Assembly: GCA_019456185.1 (NCBI GenBank) | Contig: VRUH01000005.1 | Span: forward strand, 53,750 to 117,749 | Direction: 5' to 3' | DNA length: 64,000 bases | DNA from: Candidatus Glassbacteria bacterium | GTDB lineage: Bacteria; Gemmatimonadota; Glassbacteria; GWA2-58-10 | Shown here: one piece after another, positions 7,359-16,254 of the stretch | Position numbering within the stretch: position 1 is the first letter of the stretch | Layout: each line of letters opens with the position of its first letter | Made by a program: the position numbers and the translations under genes | Notes under the pieces: model-generated | Told to the model about the DNA's origin: nothing | The model's input: only the letters and a program-made list of their open reading frames with translations | The model's database searches: none

Positions 7359-9431
7359 TTACTTTTCGGGCACCGCCACGTACATCTGGTAGTTGCTGCG
7401 GCTGTGCAGGGGCATCTTCTTCATCGGCACGATCTCCGCGGGCGGGGCCACGTTGTCGTCCTGGGTGTAGATCCACAGTTTGTCGCGGTCCCAGAGCACA
7501 ACCTCGTCGCGGCTGTCGCCGGTGATATCGATCACATCGCAGCAGAGTTCCGGGTGTCCCTGCTCGGTGAATTTCACCACCTGGCGGCCCCGGCCGTCGA
7601 TCATCCCTCCCTTTGCCGCGTTGCCCGAGACCAGCAGCAGCGCGGTCCCGTCGCCCGCCCAGTCAACCGCGCAGAGGGTTGAGCCGACGTAGTGGGGCTG
7701 GTACTCGCCCAGCTTGCGGCCGTCGGCGGCGTGGACCGTGATAATGTTGTGCTCGCCCCAGTAGGTCGCCTGGGCGAACTCGCAGCCGTCGATATCGGGT
7801 ATAAAATCACCGACCGCGGCGCGCTGGGCGTGGCCCAGGACTTCCTTGTAACGCACCTTCCCTTTCAGGTCGCTGACTATCACGCCCTCCTCGCCGGCGC
7901 AGAAATAGGCGTGCAGGCCCGGGTAGCACTCGCCGCCCACCGCGCCGATAAAGCCGGCGTCGGAGTGGTCCTGGAAGCCGAGATCGAATATCACCGAGCC
8001 GTCGTGGTCGAACAGCGTGTAGCCCAGCAGCACCTCGTCGCGGCCGTCGCCGTCGAGATCCGCCACGTAGGGGTAGTGCCCGGCGTTGAGGCAGGCTGTC
8101 CAGAGCTGCTCGAAATTGCGGTCGTAGGCCCAGATATTGTTGTAGTCGTCCTTGATCAGGAAATCGCCCACTGTTCCGGAGCCGGTCAGGTCGGCGAAAT
8201 GCAGCACGCCCGCCGGGATCCGCTCCCACTCGTCCTCGGGGTAGAAACTGTCGGGGTGTTTGGGGCCGTGAAGAGGCGTTGGGACACTTTTGATCAGCTT
8301 GCCGGTCTGCCCGTCGAGCACCTCGATCTTGAAATCGTGGCTGAACACGACCTCGCACCTGCTGTCGCCGTCGAGATCGACCACCTGGAACGGCAGGTCG
8401 GTGGCGAACAGCTCGGGAATCGTGTCGTTCTCGCCCCACTGCCAGAGAATTTCGCCGCTCAGGTCGAACGCTGTCAGCCCGGCGATATAGCGCCGCAGCA
8501 GTCCCTCGGAGCCGAAATGACGCTGGGCGATCACGAATTCGAGCTGCCCGTCGCCGTCCAGGTCGCCCCAGCGCATTTGACGGCCGTTGACCGCCAGCTT
8601 CCGGAGGTCGATTTTTTTCCAGAGCTTCGGCCGGGGGTATTTCGCCGCTGCCCGCTCCTGCTCGTCGCGCCAGGCGGCCTTGCGGCGCTTGAACTCCTGG
8701 TAGGCCTCGTTACTCATGATCACGCGCACGCGGCGGTAGTCCGCCGGGCTGTTGGCGATCAGCCCGACCTTGCCGGCGGGGTGGTGATAGTCGCGGCGGG
8801 TGATATCCACCTGCTCGCCGTTGACAAAGAAGCTGTGGTTGACCCCCTCCACCTGGACCCGGAAAGTGACCGGCCGGCCCGGCTCGTAGGGTATCTCGCG
8901 CACCTTCGATTTAACCCAGGCGTCGTGCTGACGGCGGATCCAGAACCACTTGTCGCCCTCGCCCAGGGCCAGCATGAAATAGTTGCGGCTGTTCTCTACG
9001 CGGTAGACTATCCCGACAGGGTTTTCCCAGGACAGGGGGACAAACTCGACCTCGAAAGCGTAGTCGGTCCAGAGCCGGTCGCCGGTGAGCACGACCGCGT
9101 TCTTGTCTTCCTCGAGGATCTCCTGTTTCTGCCAGAGCACTTTCTGCCCCGCTGATTCGCGGATATGCCAGGCCAGGCCCTCATCGAACGGCCAGAACCC
9201 CCAGTAGACAGCCTCGGCCCAGGGACCCCACTCCGGTTTCTTGGGGGTCCAGTGGTACTCCTGGACCGCGGTATATGGCTCGCTCAGCGCGCCGACCGGG
9301 TAGGTGGAGAAATCATCCTCGAACACCACCACCGAGTCCGGCCCGACAGGGGCCCAGGGTTCGGCGGCGGGGGAGGTGCGGGTAAGAAGCAAAAGAGACA
9401 GCGCCAACACAGGCAGGCAGTGGCGGAACAT
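7359..9431 (-). CDS. Secreted FG-GAP propeller protein with LamG-like N-domain
   Basis: Start taken at the ATG preceding a clear signal peptide (MFRHCLPVLALSLLLL) with GGGAG upstream, giving 690 residues. Residues about 35-235 form a concanavalin/LamG-like domain of the type found in glycan-active proteins (FEDDFSTYPVG start; VNGEQVDITRRDYHHPAGKVGL near the end). Residues about 270-690 hold FG-GAP/VCBS propeller blades with calcium-binding loops DLDGDGQLE, DLDGDSRCE, DLDGDGRDE and DITGDSRDE. The composition resembles rhamnogalacturonan-lyase-type propellers, but I see no specific catalytic signature. It probably binds or degrades polysaccharide outside the cell together with the adjacent GH88. 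Confidence 0.75.
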   Translation of the reverse strand: MFRHCLPVLALSLLLLTRTSPAAEPWAPVGPDSVVVFEDDFSTYPVGALSEPYTAVQEYHWTPKKPEWGPWAEAVYWGFWPFDEGLAWHIRESAGQKVLWQKQEILEEDKNAVVLTGDRLWTDYAFEVEFVPLSWENPVGIVYRVENSRNYFMLALGEGDKWFWIRRQHDAWVKSKVREIPYEPGRPVTFRVQVEGVNHSFFVNGEQVDITRRDYHHPAGKVGLIANSPADYRRVRVIMSNEAYQEFKRRKAAWRDEQERAAAKYPRPKLWKKIDLRKLAVNGRQMRWGDLDGDGQLEFVIAQRHFGSEGLLRRYIAGLTAFDLSGEILWQWGENDTIPELFATDLPFQVVDLDGDSRCEVVFSHDFKIEVLDGQTGKLIKSVPTPLHGPKHPDSFYPEDEWERIPAGVLHFADLTGSGTVGDFLIKDDYNNIWAYDRNFEQLWTACLNAGHYPYVADLDGDGRDEVLLGYTLFDHDGSVIFDLGFQDHSDAGFIGAVGGECYPGLHAYFCAGEEGVIVSDLKGKVRYKEVLGHAQRAAVGDFIPDIDGCEFAQATYWGEHNIITVHAADGRKLGEYQPHYVGSTLCAVDWAGDGTALLLVSGNAAKGGMIDGRGRQVVKFTEQGHPELCCDVIDITGDSRDEVVLWDRDKLWIYTQDDNVAPPAEIVPMKKMPLHSRSNYQMYVAVPEK

Positions 9432-9528
9432 GACTGGCTCCCGGAACCGGTGTGTGCGATTTGTGTGCGGGGAATGAATTAGAATCTGCACTAGGAGGGA
9501 AAGAAAGGCAATAGGGAGGGGCAAGGAA

Positions 9529-10287
9529 TTACTCCAGCAGTTCGAGCCGGACTTGTACATAGTCACCATGTATGGAAGTCAGCCGCCCCACCACCCACTG
9601 ATCGATTGATTGTATCCCCTCGCCACGGACCAGGATAACGGTTGATCTTACACTGTTTATAATAACGCCAAAACTAGGGACAAAAGTGTCAATATTGTAG
9701 TTTAAGTTTTCACCGGTTGCTTCGAATGATAAATCTTCGAACACCAATTCGTCCTGGTATTTAAAAAGCTCACCGAGGTCGAGGGCGAACAACCTGAGGT
9801 CCAAAAAGCTGCTCTCCCCCTGAGGGGTGAACATCATCGGGATACGGGTTCCCTCATTGAGCCGCTCCAGCGAGGGGGCGCCGGTAACGTACCAGATCGA
9901 ATCCTGAGTTTGCAGGATATCGAATGTCCTTGAAAATGTGGTATCCCTGAAACCATAAAGATTACTTTTTGTCATGTCAAAGGTAACCTCTACGGAAGCA
10001 GAGGTAACAGAATTATGCGCAATAACTTGATTCACTTTTAACTCGCAGTTTCCCGAAACATATATTCCAATATCTGTGGGGATATATCTTGCAAATTTAT
10101 AATAGTAACCGTATCTCCTGCTGTATCCTTCCTCCAGCGGCAGGAAATCGGCGATGTGGAGTGGTATTACTTTGGGTTCATCAGGTTGATCTGGTACCAC
10201 GGGCGCCGCCGGGTCCGAGCCGCAGGAGAAAAAAAAAGAAAGAAGAAAAGCAACAGCGAGAGTAAAAAAACAGCCTTTAGAACCCAT
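9529..10287 (-). CDS. Hypothetical lipoprotein
   Basis: 252 residues from the ATG that begins a lipoprotein signal (MGSKGCFFTLAVAFLLSFFFSC). The ribosome site is weak, and the frame is open 36 codons further upstream. The mature part is beta-rich, with no family recognised. Its A/T-rich codons contrast with the GC-rich genes before it and match the two genes upstream, suggesting that 9.5-13.4 kb is a separately acquired or more weakly expressed block. Confidence 0.6.
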   Translation of the reverse strand: MGSKGCFFTLAVAFLLSFFFSCGSDPAAPVVPDQPDEPKVIPLHIADFLPLEEGYSRRYGYYYKFARYIPTDIGIYVSGNCELKVNQVIAHNSVTSASVEVTFDMTKSNLYGFRDTTFSRTFDILQTQDSIWYVTGAPSLERLNEGTRIPMMFTPQGESSFLDLRLFALDLGELFKYQDELVFEDLSFEATGENLNYNIDTFVPSFGVIINSVRSTVILVRGEGIQSIDQWVVGRLTSIHGDYVQVRLELLE

Positions 10288-10403
10288 TTTTCTATCCAGT
10301 AAGCAGGGGAAAATAAAAATTGTATGGAGTTGAAATAACTTAGCGGCACTGGGTAAGCACCATTGCGTACCCAGTGCCGCTTGAACATCACGCAAAAAGC
10401 ATG

Positions 10404-11051
10404 CTAATCTTTAATCTTGGCCGGTGACAGATCAATCTTTCCATAATAATCAACCATATTATTGAAGACTGAGTCCAGGTCTTTCAGGGATGACAGGTAC
10501 CAGCTCCCGTCCATTTTATGGAATTCCAGCTTGACAGACCTGAATTTAGCCCTGTCCGCTCTTTGGATATCTGACAAGGCGTTAACTTCCTCAGCAGGCA
10601 GTTTTTCCAAAACAGCGGGATCACCGGGCAGCTTGTAGAAACCAAACGAGGTTTGCAGTTCGGCTTCAGTGCCGTTCCGCTTGAATTTCAAAGTCTTCCG
10701 AGAGTTCTCGAAGTCAAAAGTGTTAGACATGCCGGGCAAAGATTTGTCCGCGGAGGATCTGCGATCAAGAGTTTGAAATATTCCAGCCAGGGTGGTCTTG
10801 AATTGATCCAGTTCTTCCCAGGAAGCAGGAGATGCGTCATCTGGATCGGGATGAAAATGCTTGTAAACCAGGTATGGGCGCTGATATTTAACGCCCATCA
10901 CCATCCGTAGAACTATCTTTTGAATTTGCTCAACATCCGTGTTGGAAGGGACAGTCCCCTGTATCTTCAACAGGTTATCCTGTCCTAACACCAGTGCAGG
11001 CAGTACGGTCAGAAAAACAACCGTTGAGAAAAAGATTTTGATCCTGTTCAT
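10404..11051 (-). CDS. Secreted hypothetical protein
   Basis: 215 residues with a cleavable signal peptide (FFSTVVFLTVLPALVLGQ, cleavage near residue 23). The mature chain contains a segment LEFHKMDGSWYLSSLKDLDS near the end, which looks like the SnoaL/DUF4878-like pattern in which a small secreted domain ends in GxWYL. That match is weak. It lies between a lipoprotein gene and a T9SS-type secreted protein gene on the same strand. Confidence 0.6.
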   Translation of the reverse strand: MNRIKIFFSTVVFLTVLPALVLGQDNLLKIQGTVPSNTDVEQIQKIVLRMVMGVKYQRPYLVYKHFHPDPDDASPASWEELDQFKTTLAGIFQTLDRRSSADKSLPGMSNTFDFENSRKTLKFKRNGTEAELQTSFGFYKLPGDPAVLEKLPAEEVNALSDIQRADRAKFRSVKLEFHKMDGSWYLSSLKDLDSVFNNMVDYYGKIDLSPAKIKD

Positions 11052-11111
11052 GACAATCTCCAGTATATTGAGATTAATTAGCGGATAAAACGCACTTCAG
11101 CGGAACCACTG

Positions 11112-13409
11112 TTACTTCAACAGCACCATTTTTCTGGTGGTCACGAACTCTCCCGCGGTCAGACGGTAGAAGTAAACGCCCGAGGGTACTCTACGGCCGG
11201 AGGGATCATTGCCGTCCCAGTTTACCGTGTATCTGCCGGGAATTTGCCGGGCGCCGTTCACAAGTTTAGCCACAAGCTGGCCGCGGGTGTTGAAGATATC
11301 CAGATTGACAGTTACCGGCTCTGCGTTCTCAGCAATATCGTAACTGATCGTAGTGGAGGGATTGAACGGATTCGGAAAATTCTGGGCCAGGGAAAAGCTC
11401 CTGGGCAGAACCGGTGCGGTGACTGCAACCGGTGCATCTTCCTCGACACCAGCCAGGACTGTTACAGACTCACCGTCCCAAAGGAAGTAAAATGAATTTG
11501 TACTTGCGCTGTCGGTTCCCGCGGCGTTGGATGCAATAACTCTAAGATGATACCAATAACTATCTGGATCGGAAGATGTTACACTACATGAAATAGTGCC
11601 GTAAGTTACTGCGCCATTTGAGGTATATACCTGTCTGACTCTAGTGTTATAAATAGATTCATTATGGCGCATTAACCATGCTGTAACGTTAGCTGCTTCA
11701 GGACAGCTAAATGTCAGGCTCGGTTCCGCGTATGTCGTGTTGGTGTCAACTGCCTCGGTCCCAATAATGATCTGGGCACTTGCGGCATACTGATCCAGCA
11801 CGGTGACAGAATCCATCACCATGTTGGTATCTCCGGCGCTGTTATAAAGCTTTAACTGCAAGTCCGGGTCGCGATTGAAAGCTTCGTCCGTGACGTAATC
11901 TCCATCGATAACGAATGCCGCCACAATCCCGTCTGTCACGATTTTAAACTCATGATAAGACCCGGCGGTGATTGTCCCGAATGCGCCATGCTTGGTTGTA
12001 ACAGGGGCTGAGCCGCTCTTTACGACGGTATAAGCTGTATCTTTTTTGATATACAACTTGACCCATTGGTCCCCGGTCAAATGGAGGCCCAATTCCTGAG
12101 TTGGGTTGGGGCTACCGCTCAATCTTTTAAAAACCGCTCTGACAGCGGCTTTGTTGAAATCGACCTTGCTCTCGAGCGAGGCGCCGGGGGACAAAGTGGC
12201 CGTACTGTCGCCGTTTCCCGTAACCGTGCCGCTCTTGGTCCATTGGACCGTATCTATGTACGTTTCGTGGAACTTGTCCACCACGTGCAGATAGTCCTTA
12301 GCCTTCCATTCGGAAAAAGCTTTAAATGTGGTTGATGCATCATAAGTTAAAACCACCAAACTATCGCCATCATAATCCCAATATGCGCTACGTCCATCGA
12401 AATGGTCTCCAGCCCAAAAAGTCAGGAAATCGGCATTGGTGAAAATTGAATATGCATCAGCCAGGTCCTCGTATTGATCAGAGGGGCCAGGATTTTCATG
12501 CTGGGTGCACCTGACACCTAGCAGCCTTCCGCTGTTAAGTGCGTTGGCCTGCTGGAGCTTATAAACTGCATAAGTGTTTTGCACTTGAAAGAAGAAGGCA
12601 TCAACGTTGTCCAGCGAGTCAACGAATTCGGATTCAAAATCCAATTCAAAATCGGTAACACCATTCCATGCCACTTCGACTGCGGTCAGCAGCGAATCCG
12701 AAATTTCTTGCTCAACTTCATCCGCCAACTGGTTCAAGACAGAGAAGAACAGCCTGTAAGCTGCAGTGGAATCTCCACTTGTATAATCACGAAAATCAGA
12801 ATGAAATATATAATCACTAGTGGCTTCTTTCCATTGAGTTTTCGCCTCCTCGCAAATCTGATGAATGATCATATCACAAGCATACCAGGCCCTGAAAACT
12901 GAATCCGTTGCGGCAATGGCGTTGGCAGTTACCTCGACAGCCTTGTTGCGTTTCACAGTGGCGTCACCTGTGTAGGTTATCAGGCTGTCGACCAGATAGC
13001 AGTAAATAACATTGGCATTCCAGGGCACGAAAAACTTATCATACATCGGCTCAAATCGGCTGGTTATGGGGGGTAAATCCTGGGTATGGGTATCGAGATA
13101 GTTTACAAAGCTATCAATAGCAGCCTGGGCATAGGTGTCAAAGGCGGTTGCATTGCCCGCATCTTGCAGTTCTTCTTTAACTTTATCGAGCCCGGTTGTA
13201 ATAAACCAGCTTGTTACTGTAGCACCCCCGGAAAAACCGTAATAGTTCATTTTCTCATAAACGCTGGGGTCTCGCTCATTATTACCAATCCCGATGGTAG
13301 GGCTGCGAAAAGGGAAAAAATTTGATTTCATATTAGCATGCAGTAAGACTGTGGCAATAACCGAACATAATGCCACACCGATAAGCAATGCTTCTTTACG
13401 TACTTTCAT
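11112..13409 (-). CDS. Large secreted protein with T9SS/FlgD-like C-terminal domain
   Basis: 765 residues with an N-terminal signal/anchor (ALLIGVALCSVIATVLL). The last 90 residues are a FlgD-Ig-like/T9SS type A sorting domain: FPNPFNPSTTISYDI, WDGNDPSGRRVPSGVYFYRL, and a terminal TTRKMVLLK. Residues about 395-545 form a LamG-like sandwich and about 550-650 an Ig/Fn3-like segment. The N-terminal third is helical and unrecognised. In FCB bacteria this tail directs export across the outer membrane, so the protein is likely cell-surface or released. A GGAGG site precedes the ATG. Upstream lie a tiny leader frame and a divergent small-RNA candidate. Confidence 0.75.
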   Translation of the reverse strand: MKVRKEALLIGVALCSVIATVLLHANMKSNFFPFRSPTIGIGNNERDPSVYEKMNYYGFSGGATVTSWFITTGLDKVKEELQDAGNATAFDTYAQAAIDSFVNYLDTHTQDLPPITSRFEPMYDKFFVPWNANVIYCYLVDSLITYTGDATVKRNKAVEVTANAIAATDSVFRAWYACDMIIHQICEEAKTQWKEATSDYIFHSDFRDYTSGDSTAAYRLFFSVLNQLADEVEQEISDSLLTAVEVAWNGVTDFELDFESEFVDSLDNVDAFFFQVQNTYAVYKLQQANALNSGRLLGVRCTQHENPGPSDQYEDLADAYSIFTNADFLTFWAGDHFDGRSAYWDYDGDSLVVLTYDASTTFKAFSEWKAKDYLHVVDKFHETYIDTVQWTKSGTVTGNGDSTATLSPGASLESKVDFNKAAVRAVFKRLSGSPNPTQELGLHLTGDQWVKLYIKKDTAYTVVKSGSAPVTTKHGAFGTITAGSYHEFKIVTDGIVAAFVIDGDYVTDEAFNRDPDLQLKLYNSAGDTNMVMDSVTVLDQYAASAQIIIGTEAVDTNTTYAEPSLTFSCPEAANVTAWLMRHNESIYNTRVRQVYTSNGAVTYGTISCSVTSSDPDSYWYHLRVIASNAAGTDSASTNSFYFLWDGESVTVLAGVEEDAPVAVTAPVLPRSFSLAQNFPNPFNPSTTISYDIAENAEPVTVNLDIFNTRGQLVAKLVNGARQIPGRYTVNWDGNDPSGRRVPSGVYFYRLTAGEFVTTRKMVLLK

Positions 13410-13447
13410 TTTTCCTCCAGGGAGTTACAAGGGTTAAAAAAATGGAA

Positions 13448-13465
13448 TTATTCAGGATGCTTCAT
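13448..13465 (-). CDS. Possible five-codon leader peptide
   Basis: An ATG behind a very strong Shine-Dalgarno (AAAGGAGGTTGGC) reads MKHPE then TAA, 40 bases upstream of the start of the T9SS-type gene. The site would load ribosomes efficiently. It could be an attenuating leader or simply a decoy; nothing else supports translation. Confidence 0.25.
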   Translation of the reverse strand: MKHPE

Positions 13466-13495
13466 GCCAACCTCCTTTCGTTGCATTAAAAAAGG

Positions 13496-13525
13496 TTGAC
13501 AATCCCTGGGGTTACCACCCATAAT
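13496..13525 (+). promoter_or_regulatory. Sigma-70-type promoter for small RNA candidate
   Basis: TTGACA (13496-13501), 18 bases, then CATAAT (13520-13525): a perfect -35 and five of six bases of the -10. It faces away from the T9SS-type gene, and no protein frame follows. Transcription would begin near 13532, exactly at the first small hairpin of the RNA candidate. Confidence 0.55.
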
Positions 13526-13530
13526 AAAAA

Positions 13531-13606
13531 GACAATTCCCCAGTGGATTGTCGCTTTGGCTCATGCCGTGGCTGGTCTTGGCGGACAACGCGGCGTGAGC
13601 TTTTTG
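13531..13606 (+). ncRNA. Candidate intergenic small RNA
   Basis: A compact unit of about 75 bases follows a near-consensus promoter. Hairpin 1 is GACAATTC...GGATTGTC (13531-13552, one G-U pair). Hairpin 2 pairs GCTCATGCCG (13559-13568) with CGGCGTGAGC (13591-13600), ten pairs including one G-U, and is followed directly by TTTTT (13601-13605), a textbook intrinsic terminator. The G-U pair favours the plus-strand RNA over its complement. No protein frame fits. I recognise no known RNA family. Confidence 0.45.
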
Positions 13607-13614
13607 TATATATC

Positions 13615-13668
13615 CTGATAAAACTTATATTTTGCTTGATTGCACTGGCAAGCAATAGTTTTTATCAG
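13615..13668. repeat. Long imperfect palindrome
   Basis: CTGATAAAACT pairs with AGTTTTTATCAG (one extra T), and an inner stem TTGCTTG/CAAGCAA closes a short loop. It lies just beyond the small-RNA candidate, in the 5' region of the minus-strand T9SS-type gene, about 210-260 bases upstream of its start. It could be an operator or a second RNA hairpin. Confidence 0.45.
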
Positions 13669-13874
13669 TGGGCAATAGGTTGTCTATTTTGATTATAATC
13701 GATAATAGGGGTGATTGTCAAGCCTACGATCAAAAAGATGAGATATATTCGCGTTTTATTGAGAGAATAACTGTATTATATCCATAGAATAATATCTGCA
13801 AGGCGTTTATGGCTTTGCGCTCCATCCGCTGTTCGCAAATTTACTATAGCAATCAATCTTAGTTGTTCCGTTTT

Positions 13875-14954
13875 TCAAAAGTGCAAATCGCTTGGGTCGC
13901 CTTCTCGCTCCTGCACCCGCACCATCACTTTCAGCACGTCCGGCGGCTCGGTGTTGACCAGCTCGAACGCTTCGGCTGTATCGGCCAGTTCATACTCGGC
14001 CGAGAGCATCGCCCCGGTGTCGTAGCGCCCGGCGGCCATCGCGGCGATCACCCGCGGGAACTCGCCCTTGCTCACGCGGCTGGTGCGGATAACCGCCTCT
14101 TTCCAGACCAGGGTTTTCCAGTGCGCGCCGTAGGAGTGCGGCCCCTGGCCCAGCAGGGTGATCCGGCCGCCGTTGCGGATCATCTCCACCGCCTGGGCCA
14201 CCGGCGCTTTGCCGCCGACCACCTCAAGCTCCGCCTCGCCCACCGCCTCGATCACCAGGTCGGCCCCATCGCCGCCGGTCCATTCCCGCACCGCTTCGAC
14301 CGCATCCTCTTTTACGGAGTTGATCGTTAGATCCGCCCCCACTTTGTCCGCCAGGTCCAGCTTGTAGCCGCTGAGGTCGATAACGCAAACCTTATCGGCG
14401 GCGGTCAGCAGGATATTCTGCAGCACGGCCAGGCCTGCCCGCCCCGCGCCGATCACCACCACCCGGTCGCCGGGCTCCACGGCGGAGACCGTGGTGCTGT
14501 GCATGCCGATACTGTAGAGTTCCACCAGCGCGCCGTCGCAATAGTTGATCTCATCCGGCAGCCGGAAACACTGGCCCTCGTCGGCCACAGCCAGCCCGGC
14601 CAGGCCGCCGTCGAGATCGATTCCCCGCAGCCGCAGGCTGCGGCAGGCGTTGTACTGGCCCTTGTGGCAGGCCGGGCAGTTGTGGCAGGAGATAATCGGG
14701 TCGATACAGACCCGGTCGCCCACGGCCAGGCTCTCGACATCCGGACCGATCTTTGCCACCCGGCCGGCGAACTCGTGGCCCTGGGTGCGCGGGAAAGTAA
14801 CCCGGCCCTCGAACTCGCCGCGGTAGGCGTGGATATCGCTGCCGCAGATTCCCACGTAGGCCGGCGCGATAAGCACCTGTCCCGGTCCCGGCGAGGGATC
14901 GGCCACCTCGCGGTACTCTATTTTCAACGCCGCTGTCGTCTGGGCTGCTTTCAT
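13875..14954 (-). CDS. Zinc-dependent medium-chain alcohol dehydrogenase
   Basis: Start set at MKAAQTTAALKIEYREV, giving 359 residues; the longer open frame upstream lacks coding character. Catalytic zinc ligands are Cys37 (GICGSD) and His60-Glu61 (GHEFAG). The structural zinc site is Cys90, Cys93, Cys96 and Cys104. The Rossmann nucleotide loop is VVIGAGRAGLAV. The family covers sorbitol, threonine and related polyol dehydrogenases using NAD(P). Substrate cannot be told from sequence. It is divergent from the cyclic-nucleotide-binding protein gene, with about 230 bases between. Confidence 0.88.
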   Translation of the reverse strand: MKAAQTTAALKIEYREVADPSPGPGQVLIAPAYVGICGSDIHAYRGEFEGRVTFPRTQGHEFAGRVAKIGPDVESLAVGDRVCIDPIISCHNCPACHKGQYNACRSLRLRGIDLDGGLAGLAVADEGQCFRLPDEINYCDGALVELYSIGMHSTTVSAVEPGDRVVVIGAGRAGLAVLQNILLTAADKVCVIDLSGYKLDLADKVGADLTINSVKEDAVEAVREWTGGDGADLVIEAVGEAELEVVGGKAPVAQAVEMIRNGGRITLLGQGPHSYGAHWKTLVWKEAVIRTSRVSKGEFPRVIAAMAAGRYDTGAMLSAEYELADTAEAFELVNTEPPDVLKVMVRVQEREGDPSDLHF

Positions 14955-15185
14955 CCCGGTCCGGTTCCCTGCATCGAATGTGATTTCCGGTTCAATTCGC
15001 CTGTTCCAAAATATCCAGCCGCGGGCGGGTGCGCAAGCCGGCCGGGTGTGTCCATCGGCAGGCAGCTCCCGTTTTGCCTTGCAATTTGAAAAAGTAGAGT
15101 GTAGAATTGGTCGAACTTTACACCGATTCATTATCTCGCCGGCGGCCGGCCGCCGGACAACCTCAGCGTATTCAGGACCAGGCGG

Positions 15186-16169
15186 ATGGACAAGGCAAAA
15201 GCACAGAAGGTACTGGAAGACCTGCAGATAGTCACCCGGATTATCTATACGGGCCAGGTGCCGGATTTCAAACCCAGCGCCACGCTGATTGTCCGGAAAG
15301 TCAAACCATCGGACGACCGCCCGTTTATCCGCAAGGACGCCTCGGGCCATGCCCTGTACTACATTGTCGAGGGCCAGGCGGGGGTGGATATCGGCCAGCC
15401 CGAGCGGATAATCATCGAGGAGAAAAACACGGTCGGCGAAGTGAGCATGGTCAGCACCGTGCTCAATGCGCTGGACGAGACCGTGAATATCGAAAGCCGC
15501 AGCGCCGATGTCTACGCCGAGGAGGACCTCAAGTTGATCGTGTTCAACTACTCGGCTCTGGTTGAAATCCTCAAGGACCCCGACCCGGAACTGCGCGGCG
15601 TGCGGGTACAGGTGATGATCAGCCTGAACCGGATTATGTACCGGAAGCTGATGGGGGTTAACGACAATTTCGTGCAGATCCTGACAGGCTACGGTCTGGA
15701 GCAGGAAGCCGAGGAAACCGAATACCCCGTGCGGCTGCTTGATTCGTTGAACGCGTTCCTGAAAAAGATGCGCTCGATCCCCAAGCTGAATGTCGTGCCC
15801 CACGAATTGCGGGGGACTCTGGTCCGGGAGGGCGAGCCGAACTCGGAAATCATCTTCATGCAGGAAGGCAGGGTCAAAATCAGCAAGGAGGTCGAGGATG
15901 CGCTTACCGAGGAGAAAGTACGAATCGAACTGAGCATTATCGCCGGACCGGCCATCCTGGGCGAGTCCTCGTTGCTGAACCTCGGCTCGGTAAGCGTGAC
16001 CCAGGTGGACGTTATCGACAAGGTGTTCGGTTACAGGATGGCCGTGCAGAGCCTGGTGCGCCACCTTCAGCGCTACCCGGACCTGTTCACCCAGTTTTTC
16101 CTGCTGTTGCTGGAGTTGAATTATTACCGTACCGTAAGCATGATGAAGAAAACATCGGCCCTGGGCTGA
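15186..16169 (+). CDS. Protein with two cyclic-nucleotide-binding-like domains
   Basis: 327 residues, no membrane helix, no helix-turn-helix. Residues about 30-125 form a first cupin-like CNB domain (ALYYIVEGQAGVDIG, then NTVGEVSMVS), and about 195-300 a second (IIFMQEGRVKISK, then GPAILGESSLL). The phosphate-binding cassette of cAMP receptors (RTATV-like after GE) is only partly kept: the GE is present in both domains but the following Arg is absent. Ligand binding is therefore uncertain. Such stand-alone CNB proteins often regulate by protein contact. The divergent neighbour is the alcohol dehydrogenase. Confidence 0.7.
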   Translation: MDKAKAQKVLEDLQIVTRIIYTGQVPDFKPSATLIVRKVKPSDDRPFIRKDASGHALYYIVEGQAGVDIGQPERIIIEEKNTVGEVSMVSTVLNALDETVNIESRSADVYAEEDLKLIVFNYSALVEILKDPDPELRGVRVQVMISLNRIMYRKLMGVNDNFVQILTGYGLEQEAEETEYPVRLLDSLNAFLKKMRSIPKLNVVPHELRGTLVREGEPNSEIIFMQEGRVKISKEVEDALTEEKVRIELSIIAGPAILGESSLLNLGSVSVTQVDVIDKVFGYRMAVQSLVRHLQRYPDLFTQFFLLLLELNYYRTVSMMKKTSALG

Positions 16170-16254
16170 GACCGCCCCGTTCCCCGCTGGTTCCCCGCCG
16201 GCAGGTCCGATCCCGTGCCTGCTTGCCGCCACACGCTAATCCGCCGGTGATCCG

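Noticed and set aside
7692-9155. Long plus-strand frame of 487 codons
   Set aside because: Antisense of the FG-GAP protein in GC-rich DNA; composition is Val/Ala/Leu-biased and shows no domain.
13410-13874. Known riboswitch (c-di-GMP or cobalamin) before the T9SS-type gene
   Set aside because: The stems do not match the conserved cores I know, and the best hairpins and promoter point away from that gene.
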